64,000 nucleotides of DNA, taken from NCBI RefSeq assembly GCF_016801865.2, contig NC_068938.1, positions 6,055,601 to 6,119,600 on the forward strand. Reading direction: 5' to 3'. The position numbers and the translations under genes were made by a program. This DNA comes from Culex pipiens pallens (Eukaryota; Arthropoda; Insecta; Diptera; Culicidae). The notes under the pieces were generated by a model. The model was not told the DNA's origin, did not search any database, and was given only the letters and a program-made list of their open reading frames with translations. How positions within the stretch are numbered: position 1 is the first letter of the stretch; every line of letters starts with the position of its first letter. Below are positions 1-10,499 of the stretch, piece by piece.

Positions 1-139
1 ATTTATCAAATTTATCAAATTTATCAAATTTATCAAATTTATCAAATTTATCAAATTTATCAAATTTATCAAATTTATCAAATTTATAAAATTTATCAAA
101 TTTATCAAATTTATCAAATTTATCAAATTTATCGAATTT
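1..139. repeat. (AAATTTATC)n 9-mer array, truncated by window edge
   Basis: About 15 head-to-tail 9-bp units with single-base variants (ATAAA at 87, ATCG near 132). It continues leftward out of the window. A short AT-rich stretch (140-233) separates it from the next array. Confidence 0.97.
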
Positions 140-233
140 ATCATTTTTATTTTTTATTTTTTATAAAACTTATGACTTTTATACTTTTTTGTTTTTTTTT
201 GGTCCTTTTTTTAATTTTTAAAATTAGTTTTTT

Positions 234-998
234 ATGAATTTTTTGAATTTTTTGAATTTTATGATTGTTATGATTTTTATGATTTTTATGAATTTTATGA
301 ATTTTATGAATTTTATGAATTTTATGAATTTTATGAATTTTATGAATTTTATGAATTTTATGAATTTTATGAATTTTATGAATTTTATGAATTTTATGAA
401 TTTTATGAATTTTATGAATTTTATGAATTTTATGAATTTAATGAATTTTATGAATTTTATGAATTTTATGAATTTTATGTATTTTATGAATTTTATGAAT
501 TTTATGAATTTTATGAATTTTATGAATTTTATGAATTTTATGAATTTTATGAATTTTATGAATTTTATGAATTTTATGAATTTTATGAATTTTATGAATT
601 TTATGAATTTTATGAATTTTATGAATTTTATGAATTTTATGAATTTTATGAATTTTATGAATTTTATGAATTTTATGAATTTTATGAATTTTATGAATTT
701 TATGAATTTTATGATTTTTTTAAATTTTTTGAATTTTATGAATTTTATGAATTTTATGAATTTTATGAATTTTTGAATTTTTGAATTTTATGAATTTTAT
801 GAATTTTATGAATTTTATGAATTTTATGAATTTTATGAATTTTATGAATTTTATGAATTTTATGAATTTTATGAATTTTATGAATTTTATGAATTTAATA
901 AATTTTATGAATTTTATGAATTTTATGAATTTTATGAATTTTATGAATTTAATAAATTTTATGAATTTCATAAATTTTATGAATTTATGAATTTTATT
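234..998. repeat. (AATTTTATG)n 9-mer array
   Basis: About 80 units of AATTTTATG with sporadic variants (AATTTAATG, TATTTTATG) and two interruptions near 715-730 and 772-782. Because the unit is a multiple of three it is open in several frames and gives spurious Met-Asn-Phe repeats; it is not coding. Confidence 0.97.
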
Positions 999-1334
999 TT
1001 GTATACTTTGGTCGATCTCGCATTTATTTTGAGGTTTTGTTGTTGGATCTCAGTTAAAACTGTCAATGTTTAAGGTTTAAGTAGTGTTGTACTAAGTTGT
1101 TTTTTCACAACTTTCTTTGACTAAACACAATGACATTGCATTCCACAACCATGTGTGGTCCGCTTTGTCCAAATCTCCAAAAGTCCACTTGACGCTAACT
1201 TCACAGCTCCAAATTATCCCATTGTCATTATTCAATTATGTCTCATCTTCACCTTTCCCTGAGACCAGAGATCTTCGTCAACGTTTGACTGACTGCGTTA
1301 ATCTGACATTTCGGGGGACTTTTTGTTACTGACC
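999..1334. other. Non-coding, nothing recognised
   Basis: Mixed-composition sequence between the 9-mer array and a short TIR element. A short open frame from 1117 has no recognisable similarity and no splice or promoter context. Confidence 0.5.
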
Positions 1335-1565
1335 TACACAGAAAAAAAAGTTTAATTTTGGAATGTTGAAAATTTGGTAGGTTGAATATTACCTCTTTAT
1401 TTGTGTAATATTACATAAAAAATGTGTAAAAATGTGAACCTGATGAATATTCATCAAAAACTGATGAAAATTCATCATTTTCTGGGGTAAAATTTATCAT
1501 TTATTTTGCCACAAAATCTGTCACCATTTCCTGATGAATATTACCATCATTTTTTTTTCTGTGTA
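1335..1565. mobile_element. TA-flanked MITE with CACAG... inverted termini
   Basis: Left end TACACAGAAAAAAAA (1335-1349) and right end TTTTTTTTCTGTGTA (1551-1565) are perfect 15-bp inverted copies, each including a TA that fits a Tc1/mariner-type target duplication. The interior is AT-rich with repeated TGATGAATATTCATCA-like palindromes. No transposase is encoded, so it is non-autonomous. Confidence 0.75.
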
Positions 1566-2902
1566 TCAGCCTCTAGTGAATGCTTTTGCAATCAATTAAG
1601 GGGTTATGTCACTTGTCGCGCGCTCGGACAATTACAGCAAAGTGTGCTGCTAGATAAGCGGTCCACCTTTCCTTCGGGGGGGCTACTTAAAATTAGCATT
1701 TGTGGTCCGAAGGCTTGCGTTTCATAATTGAAACTGTTGCACGACGACCGGAGCGCGCGATCTTGCATGCAATTGAGACAAGTATGCGTGTATGCGTGGC
1801 GGCTGACTTAAGGTACAACTTCAGCGGGGTTGGGAAAGGAAGGTAATAACAGATATTATATCGCAATGCGTGTTCTAGAATGTCGGCTGTTATTAGTGAT
1901 CGTACGATCGGTACAAATCGGCCGTTTCCTCATAAAAGCGTCGATCGTAACCGAACTGGATCGCTCGCGATCGTCGATCGGGAGTCGTAAATCCTAACAA
2001 ATTAAGCCGCTTAATAAGTCACACCTCGAAGACACGATCTGGACACAAGGCCCTCCGCAACGCCTCCGCATTTATCGCCGTACAAATTTCGACAAAACCT
2101 GCCCGCGATCGTAGCAAGACAAAGGGCCTGGACGATCTCATTTGCCTTCAACACAACACACGATCCACTTCGGCCCACCCGAGTTCGAACCCTTCGTCAA
2201 GGTGTTTACGAGACTGCAGACTCTTCCATCTTATCTGCTGTTCGTCCCGCGATCGCGCACAACCATTGGGCTTTCTGCGATTGTCAGCCGAGAGAGTTCC
2301 TGATTGCCTACGCGCAGCCACCCTAATTGATAATGTGTGTGACAAACCGGCGCAGCAAAACAAGACAAAGTCGGCCCACTCTTGGTTTGGTCGACGAACC
2401 GAGTGTTGAACTCTGCGCGGCGGCGATCGCGATCGTTGCCTTTTAATTAAATGGTAGTTCGCGCCGTCCAAGTAGGCGCTGCAGTCATTTCTGTCACACA
2501 AAGAGTGTGACAGCGGCGTAAACATCCCGGTTGAACCGGATCGCTAGAAATGAGGATCACTTAGTTTCGACCCACCTTGACGATCGCGGCCTTCTTCAAT
2601 CGGGTACACGTGATCAATTTGCGATTCCTGGTCCCAGCTGTTAAAGGTGTCATCACCACCAGTGATCAGGTGTCGCTTAAGTGAAGGGACTTAAGGATCG
2701 TGCGATCAGATTAGCGCGAGTGTGGTGACAGCATCGCCTTAATGACGCCATTAAGGCGTCATCCCCTTAATTGTGATTGTTTGGGAGGGATTTGACACTT
2801 GGCACGATCGATAAGTCGGCTTAGCTGTGAACGGTTTGTTGGGCAACATCTGACAGTACTCGAAGAGATCGAAGTGTTGGATGTTGTCAACATGTTTTGA
2901 CA
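1566..2902. other. Non-coding intronic/intergenic DNA rich in CGATCG motifs
   Basis: No coding signature. The self-complementary words CGATCG, GATCGCGATCG and TCGCGATCG recur around 1890-2110, 2255-2430 and 2575-2590. A perfect hairpin, CGCCTTAATG and CATTAAGGCG with a 4-nt loop, lies at 2735-2758. Confidence 0.5.
2735..2758. repeat. Perfect 10-bp hairpin
   Basis: Arms CGCCTTAATG (2735-2744) and CATTAAGGCG (2749-2758) flank a 4-nt loop. No U tract or gene end follows, and this is a eukaryotic context, so it is not called a terminator. Confidence 0.6.
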
Positions 2903-3249
2903 GCTTGACAGATTGACAGATTGACAAATTGACAAATTGGCAAATTGACAAATTGACAAATTGACAGGTTGACAAATTGACATATTGACAAATTGACAGA
3001 TTGACAAATTGACAAATTGACAGATTGACAGATTGACAGATTGACAGATTGACAGATTGACAGATTGACAGATTGACAAATTGACAGATTGACAGATTGA
3101 CAGATTGACAGATTGACAGATTTACAGATTGACAGATTGACAGATTGACAGATTGACAGATTGACAAATTGACAAATTGACAAATTGACAAATTGACAAA
3201 TTGACAAATTGACAAAGTGACAAAGTGACAAATTGACAGATTGACAGAA
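2903..3249. repeat. (ATTGACAR)n 8-mer array
   Basis: About 43 units of ATTGACAG or ATTGACAA. The two variants occur in runs rather than alternating randomly, which indicates local block duplication. The TTGACA core is shared with the 9-mer arrays at 6065-7440 and 15900-17325. Confidence 0.95.
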
Positions 3250-4147
3250 TGAACATTTTGATCAACTTTCTCAAGTAGTACCTCAACGTCGACGACCGTG
3301 ATCGGGAAACGCTGATCTCCACTTAACGATAAACTCCGGATTCGAAAAGGCAGTTTAGCATTTTCACAACTTCCAAGTCGACGTCCCGGAAAGCGCAACC
3401 AGCTCAGACGCCACTCTTAATATTTATTACTTCATCGCGCACGGCCTACTGCTACTCTCGCCGAACGTAAACAAACTCTTCCGCCAAACGACGTCGTCCG
3501 GACTTCCTTCGCTCGATCGACTGTCTTGCTGCTCCACACTCGCAACCACAACCGGAAACCGATGATTAAAGATCAGCGCATGGCTTAGCTAGAGCTAATA
3601 AGCATCTTTAGCTTATATCGCGCGCGTTTCGCTTGTCTTCTTCGCGGGGTCCGATCTCCACAATTAACGGCAATAAACGTCCGAGTTCGGGCCCCATTAG
3701 TACTGATTGTTTACAATTTATCTCCGCGACGATCGATATCTCGAAAGCCGCGGCTTTCCAGCAAGTTCCAAATAAAACAATGGCCATTCAAATTGACTTC
3801 GCACGCAGTGACACTAAGTAATGGCCGCCACAGTAGGCCGCGGAATGCAGCTCGCGGAATTGACCTAAACTAAGTAAGCGCTGCGATGGGAGCGATAATG
3901 AAACGGGAGGGCGGCGGTATCGTATGATAAACGATTGATCGAAGCTAGCCTTGAGCATAGTTGGCGTCATCGTCGTCATGGTGACGACGTTGGTCGCCAA
4001 AACAATGTGGTGACGCAGCCTGGGGGCGCGTAGAACGTCAAAGTTTATTGTTTGATCATGATCTGGGCTGGGCCAGCACCCTTAATGGTAGATTGTTGTC
4101 CTGCGGCGGTTTGGGCCAGTATTTAAATCGCGAAATCGTCGTCCACA
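3250..4147. other. Non-coding, GC-mixed DNA
   Basis: No coding or RNA gene recognised. The stretch leads into a pyrimidine tract and the zero-exon splice site at 4187. Confidence 0.45.
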
Positions 4148-4150
4148 TCG

Positions 4151-4193
4151 TGACTAATGAATTGTTCTCTTTTTTTTGTCTTTTCAGGTGAGT
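4151..4193 (+). promoter_or_regulatory. Candidate recursive splicing (ratchet) site
   Basis: A branch-point-like TGACTAATGA (4151-4160), a long T/C tract (4163-4184) and CAG at 4185-4187 are followed immediately by GTGAGT (4188-4193). A 3' splice site juxtaposed to a 5' splice site with no exon is the form of ratchet points in long insect introns. It has the same orientation as the sick gene and would fit removal of a long upstream intron in steps. Confidence 0.5.
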
Positions 4194-4259
4194 TTCAAAT
4201 TGTTGGGCTAGTTGCGGCGAGCGTAAGTAGGCTGTGGACTGTGGTTGGGATCGCGAAGC

Positions 4260-4575
4260 AGGCTACGATTTAGGCTATCTCTACCGCTGGTAGCCAAACG
4301 ACCTTAAGGTTATCTCTACCGGTTGAATTGAATCAACCTTTAAGGTCATCTCCATTGTGGGCATCTTAACTGTGTTGAATCGTTTGAAAGTTTCAAAATC
4401 ACTATTAGGTCATCTCCACCGCATGCATCAAAACAAAATCGAATTTAGGTTATTTCTACCGTTGAAGTTAAACAACCCTTAAGGAAATCTTGGAGGACAA
4501 TTTGACTATTAAGGTCATCTCGACCACATGCATCAAAACCTAATTTAGGTCATTCCCACCGCCGGTATCAAAACA
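4260..4575. repeat. Degenerate tandem repeat (TTAGGTCATCTCCACCG... units)
   Basis: Five to six diverged units of about 55-75 bp share AAGGTYATCTCYACCG followed by GCATGCATCAAAAC-like text. A related fragment occurs at 7478-7570. No coding function is apparent. Confidence 0.6.
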
Positions 4576-5780
4576 GCGAAATGATCCCAAACCAGTATTT
4601 AAGAACCGTATACTCTATGTAACGACTGTCCAACCCATTCAATCCGGTTCGAAATCTAACCCTCAAGCATCTTTGTGCAACATGGGCATGCGCAAAACGT
4701 AAACAAACGTCCACGTCGGCTGAAACGATTTATTAATTACTGTGTTTCTGCCTCGCCGAGCTCAAACCAAAAACCATAAACGACGTCGAGCCGTAACCAC
4801 CATAATCCACCTGCAGCAGGTCCAACGGAGAGCACTATAATTTCCGACCCACTCAACCCACAGATCCCTAAGTGGCTTAGGCTTAGCGGACTCAACTTTG
4901 TGAGGGTTGTTTGATTGTGAAATCTCAAGCGCTCATTATTTGCTGATTGAAAAGATAGCGAAAATCGTCGAGAAACACTTCATTTGTTTCCCGAGGAGTT
5001 GGCAAAAAGATCGATCGCGTTACCGTAATTTACGTGGTTCGATTTGGCCTAAGTTATCTTCTTCCTAAGTCAGCTCAGGTGGGCTACGGGATCGTTTATG
5101 GTAATTCGATTGAGCGAGTTTGACGTTTCGCCCTATTGTCGTCACACTCAACTGTCAGTCGCGCGCGATCGGAATACTAATTCCCAGCGATTCGACAGCG
5201 GTGCGCGCCGTTAATCAAGTTCAGGGTGAACCTTTAAGTGACTTTTCTGTGTGGGAAGCGGCTTGAAAGTGAACCAGTGTCTCGAGGCTTCCCGGCTTCG
5301 TCGTGAAAAGTCACTTCCACTCTCGGTCGTGGAGCGAAAATTGCAATGCCCTGCGGCCGGGAGTAAAGTAAACAAAACCAGCATAAATTTCCAAGCGAGC
5401 ATGAGAGAGACCATCATCAGCGATCCAACGTGTCCCATATTTGCACAACATTTCCATATAATACCCCTAAGCCTAGGGGAGTTTGATGGAAAGTGTGACT
5501 TATGCCGTCCCTCCCCCTCTGTCCCTTAGGATATAGGTGAAATGCAAAGCAAACAGCCGATTCGCCACGATCGACATGGTCCCGGTGACACAGTTGTCGG
5601 TAATGAGATGCGCGATTCCGTGCTGGGTGCAGACTTTGAGGCACTGCAGATGGTCATTAGTGAGGTCGTTAGGGCGAAGGAAATCGTGTTGCAGTTGTCT
5701 TTGAGATATTTGACGGATTTATTCTCTTAATAAACAGATTTTTCTATTAAATGCAAGTTTACCGAAAAATTCTTGCTTAA
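4576..5780. other. Non-coding, nothing recognised
   Basis: Several short open frames (for example near 5211-5730) lack homology, consistent codon use or splice context. CG-rich words such as GCGCGCGATCG recur. Confidence 0.45.
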
Positions 5781-5781
5781 A

Positions 5782-6062
5782 AATGTTGTTTACGTTACAT
5801 GACTGGAATAACTACACTGAAAAGTGTCGTTTATGTCACTTTACCAAAATTTCCTCGCTTGAAAAAGTCGTTTTCGACACTTTACTGAAAATCTACACTA
5901 AAAAGGTCGTTTACGTTACTTTGTCAAAGAATATCCAAGCTCAAAAGAGTCGTTTATGTCATTTTACAGTAATATTTTCACTCAGCAAAGTCGTTTACGT
6001 CAACATACCAATTATTTACGCTTTTATGAGGCGTTTACGTCACTCTGCCAAAAATATTGACA
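5782..6062. repeat. ~40-bp degenerate minisatellite with TTTACGTCA core
   Basis: Seven units start near 5782, 5825, 5866, 5906, 5948, 5988 and 6029, spaced about 40 bp. Each has GTCGTTTAYGTCACTTTAC or a variant. The core resembles a CRE/ATF-type half-site. It abuts the 9-mer array that follows. Confidence 0.8.
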
Positions 6063-6064
6063 CT

Positions 6065-7440
6065 TGAATAAATTGCCAAAATTGTCAAAATTGTCAAAAT
6101 TGCCAAAGATTGTCAAAGATTGCCAAATTGCCAAAGATTGTCAAAGATTGTCAAAATTGTCAAAATTGTCAAAATTGTCAAAATTGTCAAAATTGTCAAA
6201 ATTGTCAAAATTGTCAAAATTGTCAAAATTGTCAAAATTATCAAAATTGTCAAAATTGTCAAAATTGTCAAAATTGTCAAAATTGTCAAAATTGACAAAA
6301 TTGTCAAAATTGTCAAAATTGTCAAAATTGTCAAAATTGTCAAAATTGTCAAAATTGTCAAAATTGTCAAAATTGTCAAAATTGTCAAAATTGTCAAAAT
6401 TGTCAAAATTGTCAAAATTGTCAAAATTGTCAAAATTGTCAAAATTGTCAATATTGTCAAAATTGTCAAAATTGTCAAAATTGTCAAAATTCTAGATTAA
6501 ATTTTCAAAACAACCTATCCCTCATGGGTTTCCTATGCAGATAGGGCCTTTTGAAAATTTAATCGAGAATTGTCAAAATTGTCAAAATTGTCAAAATTGT
6601 CAAAATTGTCAAAATTGTCAAAATTGTCAAAATTGTCAAAATTGTCAAAATTGTCAAAATTGTCAAAATTGACAAAATTGTCAAAATTGACAAAATTGTC
6701 AAAATTGTCAAAATTGTCAAAATTGTCAAAATTGTCAAAATTGTCAAAATTGTCAAAATTGTCAAAATTGTCAAAATTGTCAAAATTGTCAAAATTGTCA
6801 AAATTGTCAAAATTGTCAAAATTGTCAAAATTGTCAAAATTGTCAAAATTGTCAAAATTGTCAAAATTGTCAAAATTGTCAAAATTGTCAAAATTGTCAA
6901 AATTGTCAAAATTGTCAAAATTGTCGAAATTGTCAAAATTGTCAAAATTGTCAAAATTGTCAAAATTGTCAAAGTTGTCAAAATTATCAAAATTGTCAAA
7001 ATTGTTAAAATGTCAAAATTGTCAAAATTGTCAAAATTGTCAAAATTGTCAAAATTGTCAAAATTGTCAAAATTGTCAAAATTGTCAAAATTGTCAAAAT
7101 TGTCAAAATTGTCAAAATTGTCAAAATTGTCAAAATTGTAAAAATTGTCAAAATTGTCAAAATTGTCAAAATTGTCAAAATTGTCAAAATTGTCAAAATT
7201 GTCAAAATTGTCAAAATTGTCAAAATTGTCAAAATTGTCAAAATTGTCAAAATTGTCAAAATTGTCAAAATTGTCAAAATTGTCAAAATTGTCAAAATTG
7301 TCAAAATTGTCAAAATTGTCAAAATTGTCAAAATTGTCAAAATTGTCGAAATTGTCGAAATTGTCGAAATTGTCAAAATTGTCAAAATTGTCAAAATTGT
7401 CAAAAAGATCAAAGTTGTCAAAATTGACAAATTTACAAAA
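6065..7440. repeat. (AAAATTGTC)n 9-mer array, two blocks
   Basis: About 1.3 kb of 9-bp units in two blocks (6065-6489 and 6568-7440) separated by a 78-bp hairpin insert. Variants such as AAATTGTCG occur in adjacent runs (three in a row near 7345-7371). A one-base slip near 7005-7012 changes phase. The same 9-mer in reverse orientation forms the array at 15900-17325. Confidence 0.97.
6490..6567. mobile_element. Hairpin insert splitting the 9-mer array
   Basis: Perfect 16-bp arms GATTAAATTTTCAAAA (6495-6510) and TTTTGAAAATTTAATC (6549-6564) enclose a 38-nt loop with CCTATCCC and GATAGGGCC. It may be a tiny foldback element or the remnant of one; no target duplication can be read inside the array. 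Confidence 0.55.
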
Positions 7441-8303
7441 TGATAAAAAATTTACAGATTGACAATTTCTCTTTAAAGGCCATCGTCACCTCGATTAGTT
7501 AATTCTCCAAGCGCATCTCCACCGCATGTTTCCAAACTAAGACTCAAGGCAGCTTTTTCGCCATCTAGGATTTGTTCGAAATTCGATATTTCCAAATGAA
7601 ATTCGACCTTTTCCATGTCCAAACACTGCATTCCAATCGGCTTCTGGTCAGCCGGCTCGCCACTGTGTCACGCGGTTGTCACCATCGCATCGAACGCGCC
7701 AATCATCGCGCTCAGATTCGCGACACCTGTCACTCACTTGATTCAATGAGAAATTTGATATCTGTAGCGAAATTAATCCACCCAAACAGAGCAAAAATCC
7801 CTCATAATTCCCGACGCTGATGCTGAGCGCGACGACAGATAATAACGATTTCGCGTCACGCGCCTCGTCGCACGTCTGACAGTTTGTTTGTTTACGTTTG
7901 ATTCTCCTGCTCACAGCAAGCGTTGATCGCGGCACGGATTAAAGGCCCGGCAAAATTGAGCGCAATTTTATTGCACTTTCCTTTTCGCCGCGCTTGCAAC
8001 ACGCGGCACAACTGACAGTTCTGATTCGGTACCTGGACCAAAACATCGCCAACTTATCGCTCACGCAATCGCGCGATGTTTGAAGTTGGCCGACTCAAAT
8101 CGTACGGGCTGCTGCGATCCTTCTAAAAAAATTAGATCGGTGAGTTGTTTGGTTAGGAAATTCCTATCTAATCTCACTCTGATTTGTGCAGTAAAACATC
8201 ACGTTATCGCTCATGCGAAACTCATTAGCTGATCCGTATTCACCTCGCGAACATGACAAACGGCGTGTTACGTCAAGTGGAAACATCGCAAAAAAGTACT
8301 CTA
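7441..8303. other. Non-coding, nothing recognised
   Basis: Unique-looking sequence between the 9-mer array and the composite TIR element. It includes a fragment related to the 4260-4575 repeat. Short open frames on both strands have no supporting features. Confidence 0.45.
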
Positions 8304-8372
8304 CACGCAAAACGGACATTAGGTATAAATTCCTAATTTTTAGGTATAATCGAACCTGACTGCAATAAGGTA

Positions 8373-8403
8373 TTTTATTACTAATCGGCTATTAGTAATA
8401 AAA
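8373..8403. repeat. Perfect 13-bp hairpin near left end of composite element
   Basis: TTTTATTACTAAT (8373-8385) and its reverse complement (8391-8403) flank a 5-nt loop CGGCT. Confidence 0.7.
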
Positions 8404-8439
8404 TTACTAATAGCGTTTTAGTACGAGAATTCCTATATT

Positions 8440-10250
8440 TTTGGTATAATTGTAGAACCAAAATACCTTAATTTTAGGTATTTTCTGGAAAAGTGAGGGA
8501 ACCAAAATTACTAATATTTAGGTATAATCCAAGATGGCGGACCATGGTTATTCCTTATTTCTAGGTATAAATACCTAAATTTGAGGTATTTTCTGGAAAA
8601 CTGAGGGATCCAAAATTACTGACATTCAGGTATAATCCTAGATGGCGGACCATGATTATTTCTAATTTTTAGGAATATATACCTAAATTTGAGGTATTTT
8701 CTGAAAAAGTGAGGGATCCAAAATAACTAATATTTAGGTATAATCCAAGATGGCGGACCATGATTATTTCTTGTTTCTAGGTATATATACCTAAATTTGA
8801 GGTATTTTCTGGAAAAGTGAGGGATCCAAAATTACTGACATTCAGGTATAATCCAAGATGGCGGACCATGATTATTTCGTATTTCTAGGTATAAATACAT
8901 AAATTTGAGGTATTTTCTGGAAAAGTGAGGGATCCAAAATTACTAATATTTAGGTATAATCCAAGATGGCAGACCATGATTATTCCTTATTTCTAGGTAT
9001 ATATACCTAAATTTGAGGTATTTTCTGGAAAACTGAGGGATCCAAAATTACTGACATTCAGGTATAATCCTAGATGGCGGACCATGATTATTTCTAATTT
9101 TTAGGAATATATACCTAAATTTGAGGTATTTTCTGAAAAAGTGAGGGATCCAAAATAACTAATATTTAGGTATAATCCAAGATGGCGGACCATGATTATT
9201 TCTTGTTTCTAGGTATATATACCTAAATTTGAGGTATTTTCTGGAAAAGTGAGGGATCCAAAATTACTGACATTCAGGTATAATCCAAGATGGCGGACCA
9301 TGATTATTTCGTATTTCTAGGTATAAATACATAAATTTGAGGTATTTTCTGGAAAAGTGAGGGATCCAAAATTACTAATATTTAGGTATAATCCAAGATG
9401 GCAGACCATGATTATTCCTTATTTCTAGGTATATATACCTAAATTTGAGGTATTTTCTGGCAAAGTGAGGGATCCAAAATTACTGACATTCAGGTTCCAA
9501 GATGGCGGACCATGATTATTTCTTATTTCTAGGTATAAATACATAAATTTGAGGTATTTTCTGGAAAAGTGAGGGATCCAAAATTACTGACATTCAGGTA
9601 TAATCCAAGATGGCGGACCATGATTATTTCGTATTTCTAGGTATAAATACATAAATTTGAGGTATTTTCTGGAAAAGTGAGGGATCCAAAATTACTAATA
9701 TTTAGGTATAATCCAAGATGGCAGACCATGATTATTCCTTATTTCTAGGTATATATACCTAAATTTGAGGTATTTTCTGGAAAAGTGAGGGATCCAAAAT
9801 TACTGACATTCAGGTTCCAAGATGGCGGACCATGATTATTTCTTATTTCTAGGTATAAATACATAAATTTGAGGTATTTTCTGGAAAAGTGAGGGATCCA
9901 AAATTACTAATATTTAGGTATAATCCAAGATGGCGGACCATGATTATTCCTTATTTCTAGGTATATATACCTAAATTTGAGGTATTTTCTGGAAAAGTGA
10001 GGGATCCAAAATTACTGACATTCAGGTATAATCCAAGATGGCGGACCATGATTATTTCTTATTTCTAGGTATAAATACATAAATTTGAGGTATTTTCTGG
10101 AAAAGTGAGGGATCCAAAATTACTGATATTCAGGTATAATCCAAGATGGCGGACCATTATTGTTCCTAATTTTTAGGAATAAATACCTAAATTTGAGGTA
10201 TTTTCTAGAAAAGTGAGGGATCGAAAATTACTTATACTTAAGAATAATCA
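8440..10250. repeat. 108-bp satellite array with higher-order units
   Basis: Sixteen copies of the landmark CCWAGATGGCRG start at 8529, 8637, 8745, 8853, 8961, 9069, 9177, 9285, 9393, 9497, 9605, 9713, 9817, 9925, 10033 and 10141. Spacing is 108 bp except two 104-bp units. Diagnostic variants recur every 432 bp (CCTAGATGG at 8637 and 9069; GGCAGACC at 8961 and 9393) and then every 320 bp. Each unit holds a palindromic GGTATATATACC-like core and CAAGATGGCGGACCATG, which resembles a YY1/Pho-type site. Confidence 0.93.
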
Positions 10251-10253
10251 AAG

Positions 10254-10375
10254 ATCAAATTAGGTATTATCCAAGAGATATGCTGGCAGAAGAAAACAAT
10301 GGTTTATATGATATTAATATTTTTATTTATATCAAACACAACTATTTCATAAATGTTCTCACCTAAAAATACATA
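10254..10375. repeat. Direct-repeat block flanking the AT array (left copy)
   Basis: Starts with AAATTAGGTATTATCCAAG and runs to about TTCTCACCTAAAAATAC. A diverged copy in the same orientation lies at 12836-12955, so the AT array sits between two copies of this block. Confidence 0.75.
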
Positions 10376-10499
10376 TTAAAATTTAAATTATATTTTATTT
10401 TTTCAATGTATCAATATTTTTAATATTAAATTTATCTTTTTTATATATATTTTGGTTTTTTATGTTTTAATTTTTTAATAGTTAAATATTTTAGTATTT

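Noticed and set aside
234..998. Long Met-Asn-Phe open frame
   Set aside because: Direct product of a 9-bp tandem array; open in other frames and strands too, with no start, splice or homology support.
2735..2758. Intrinsic terminator
   Set aside because: Hairpin without a T tract, no adjacent gene end, and eukaryotic context.
6064..7462. Several long frames of KLS, QNC and TIL repeats on both strands
   Set aside because: Artefacts of the 9-mer array; the same DNA is open in several frames, which real coding sequence would not be.
8440..10250. Possible CRISPR array
   Set aside because: Units are contiguous and 108 bp throughout with no unique spacers, in a eukaryotic genome; it is a satellite.
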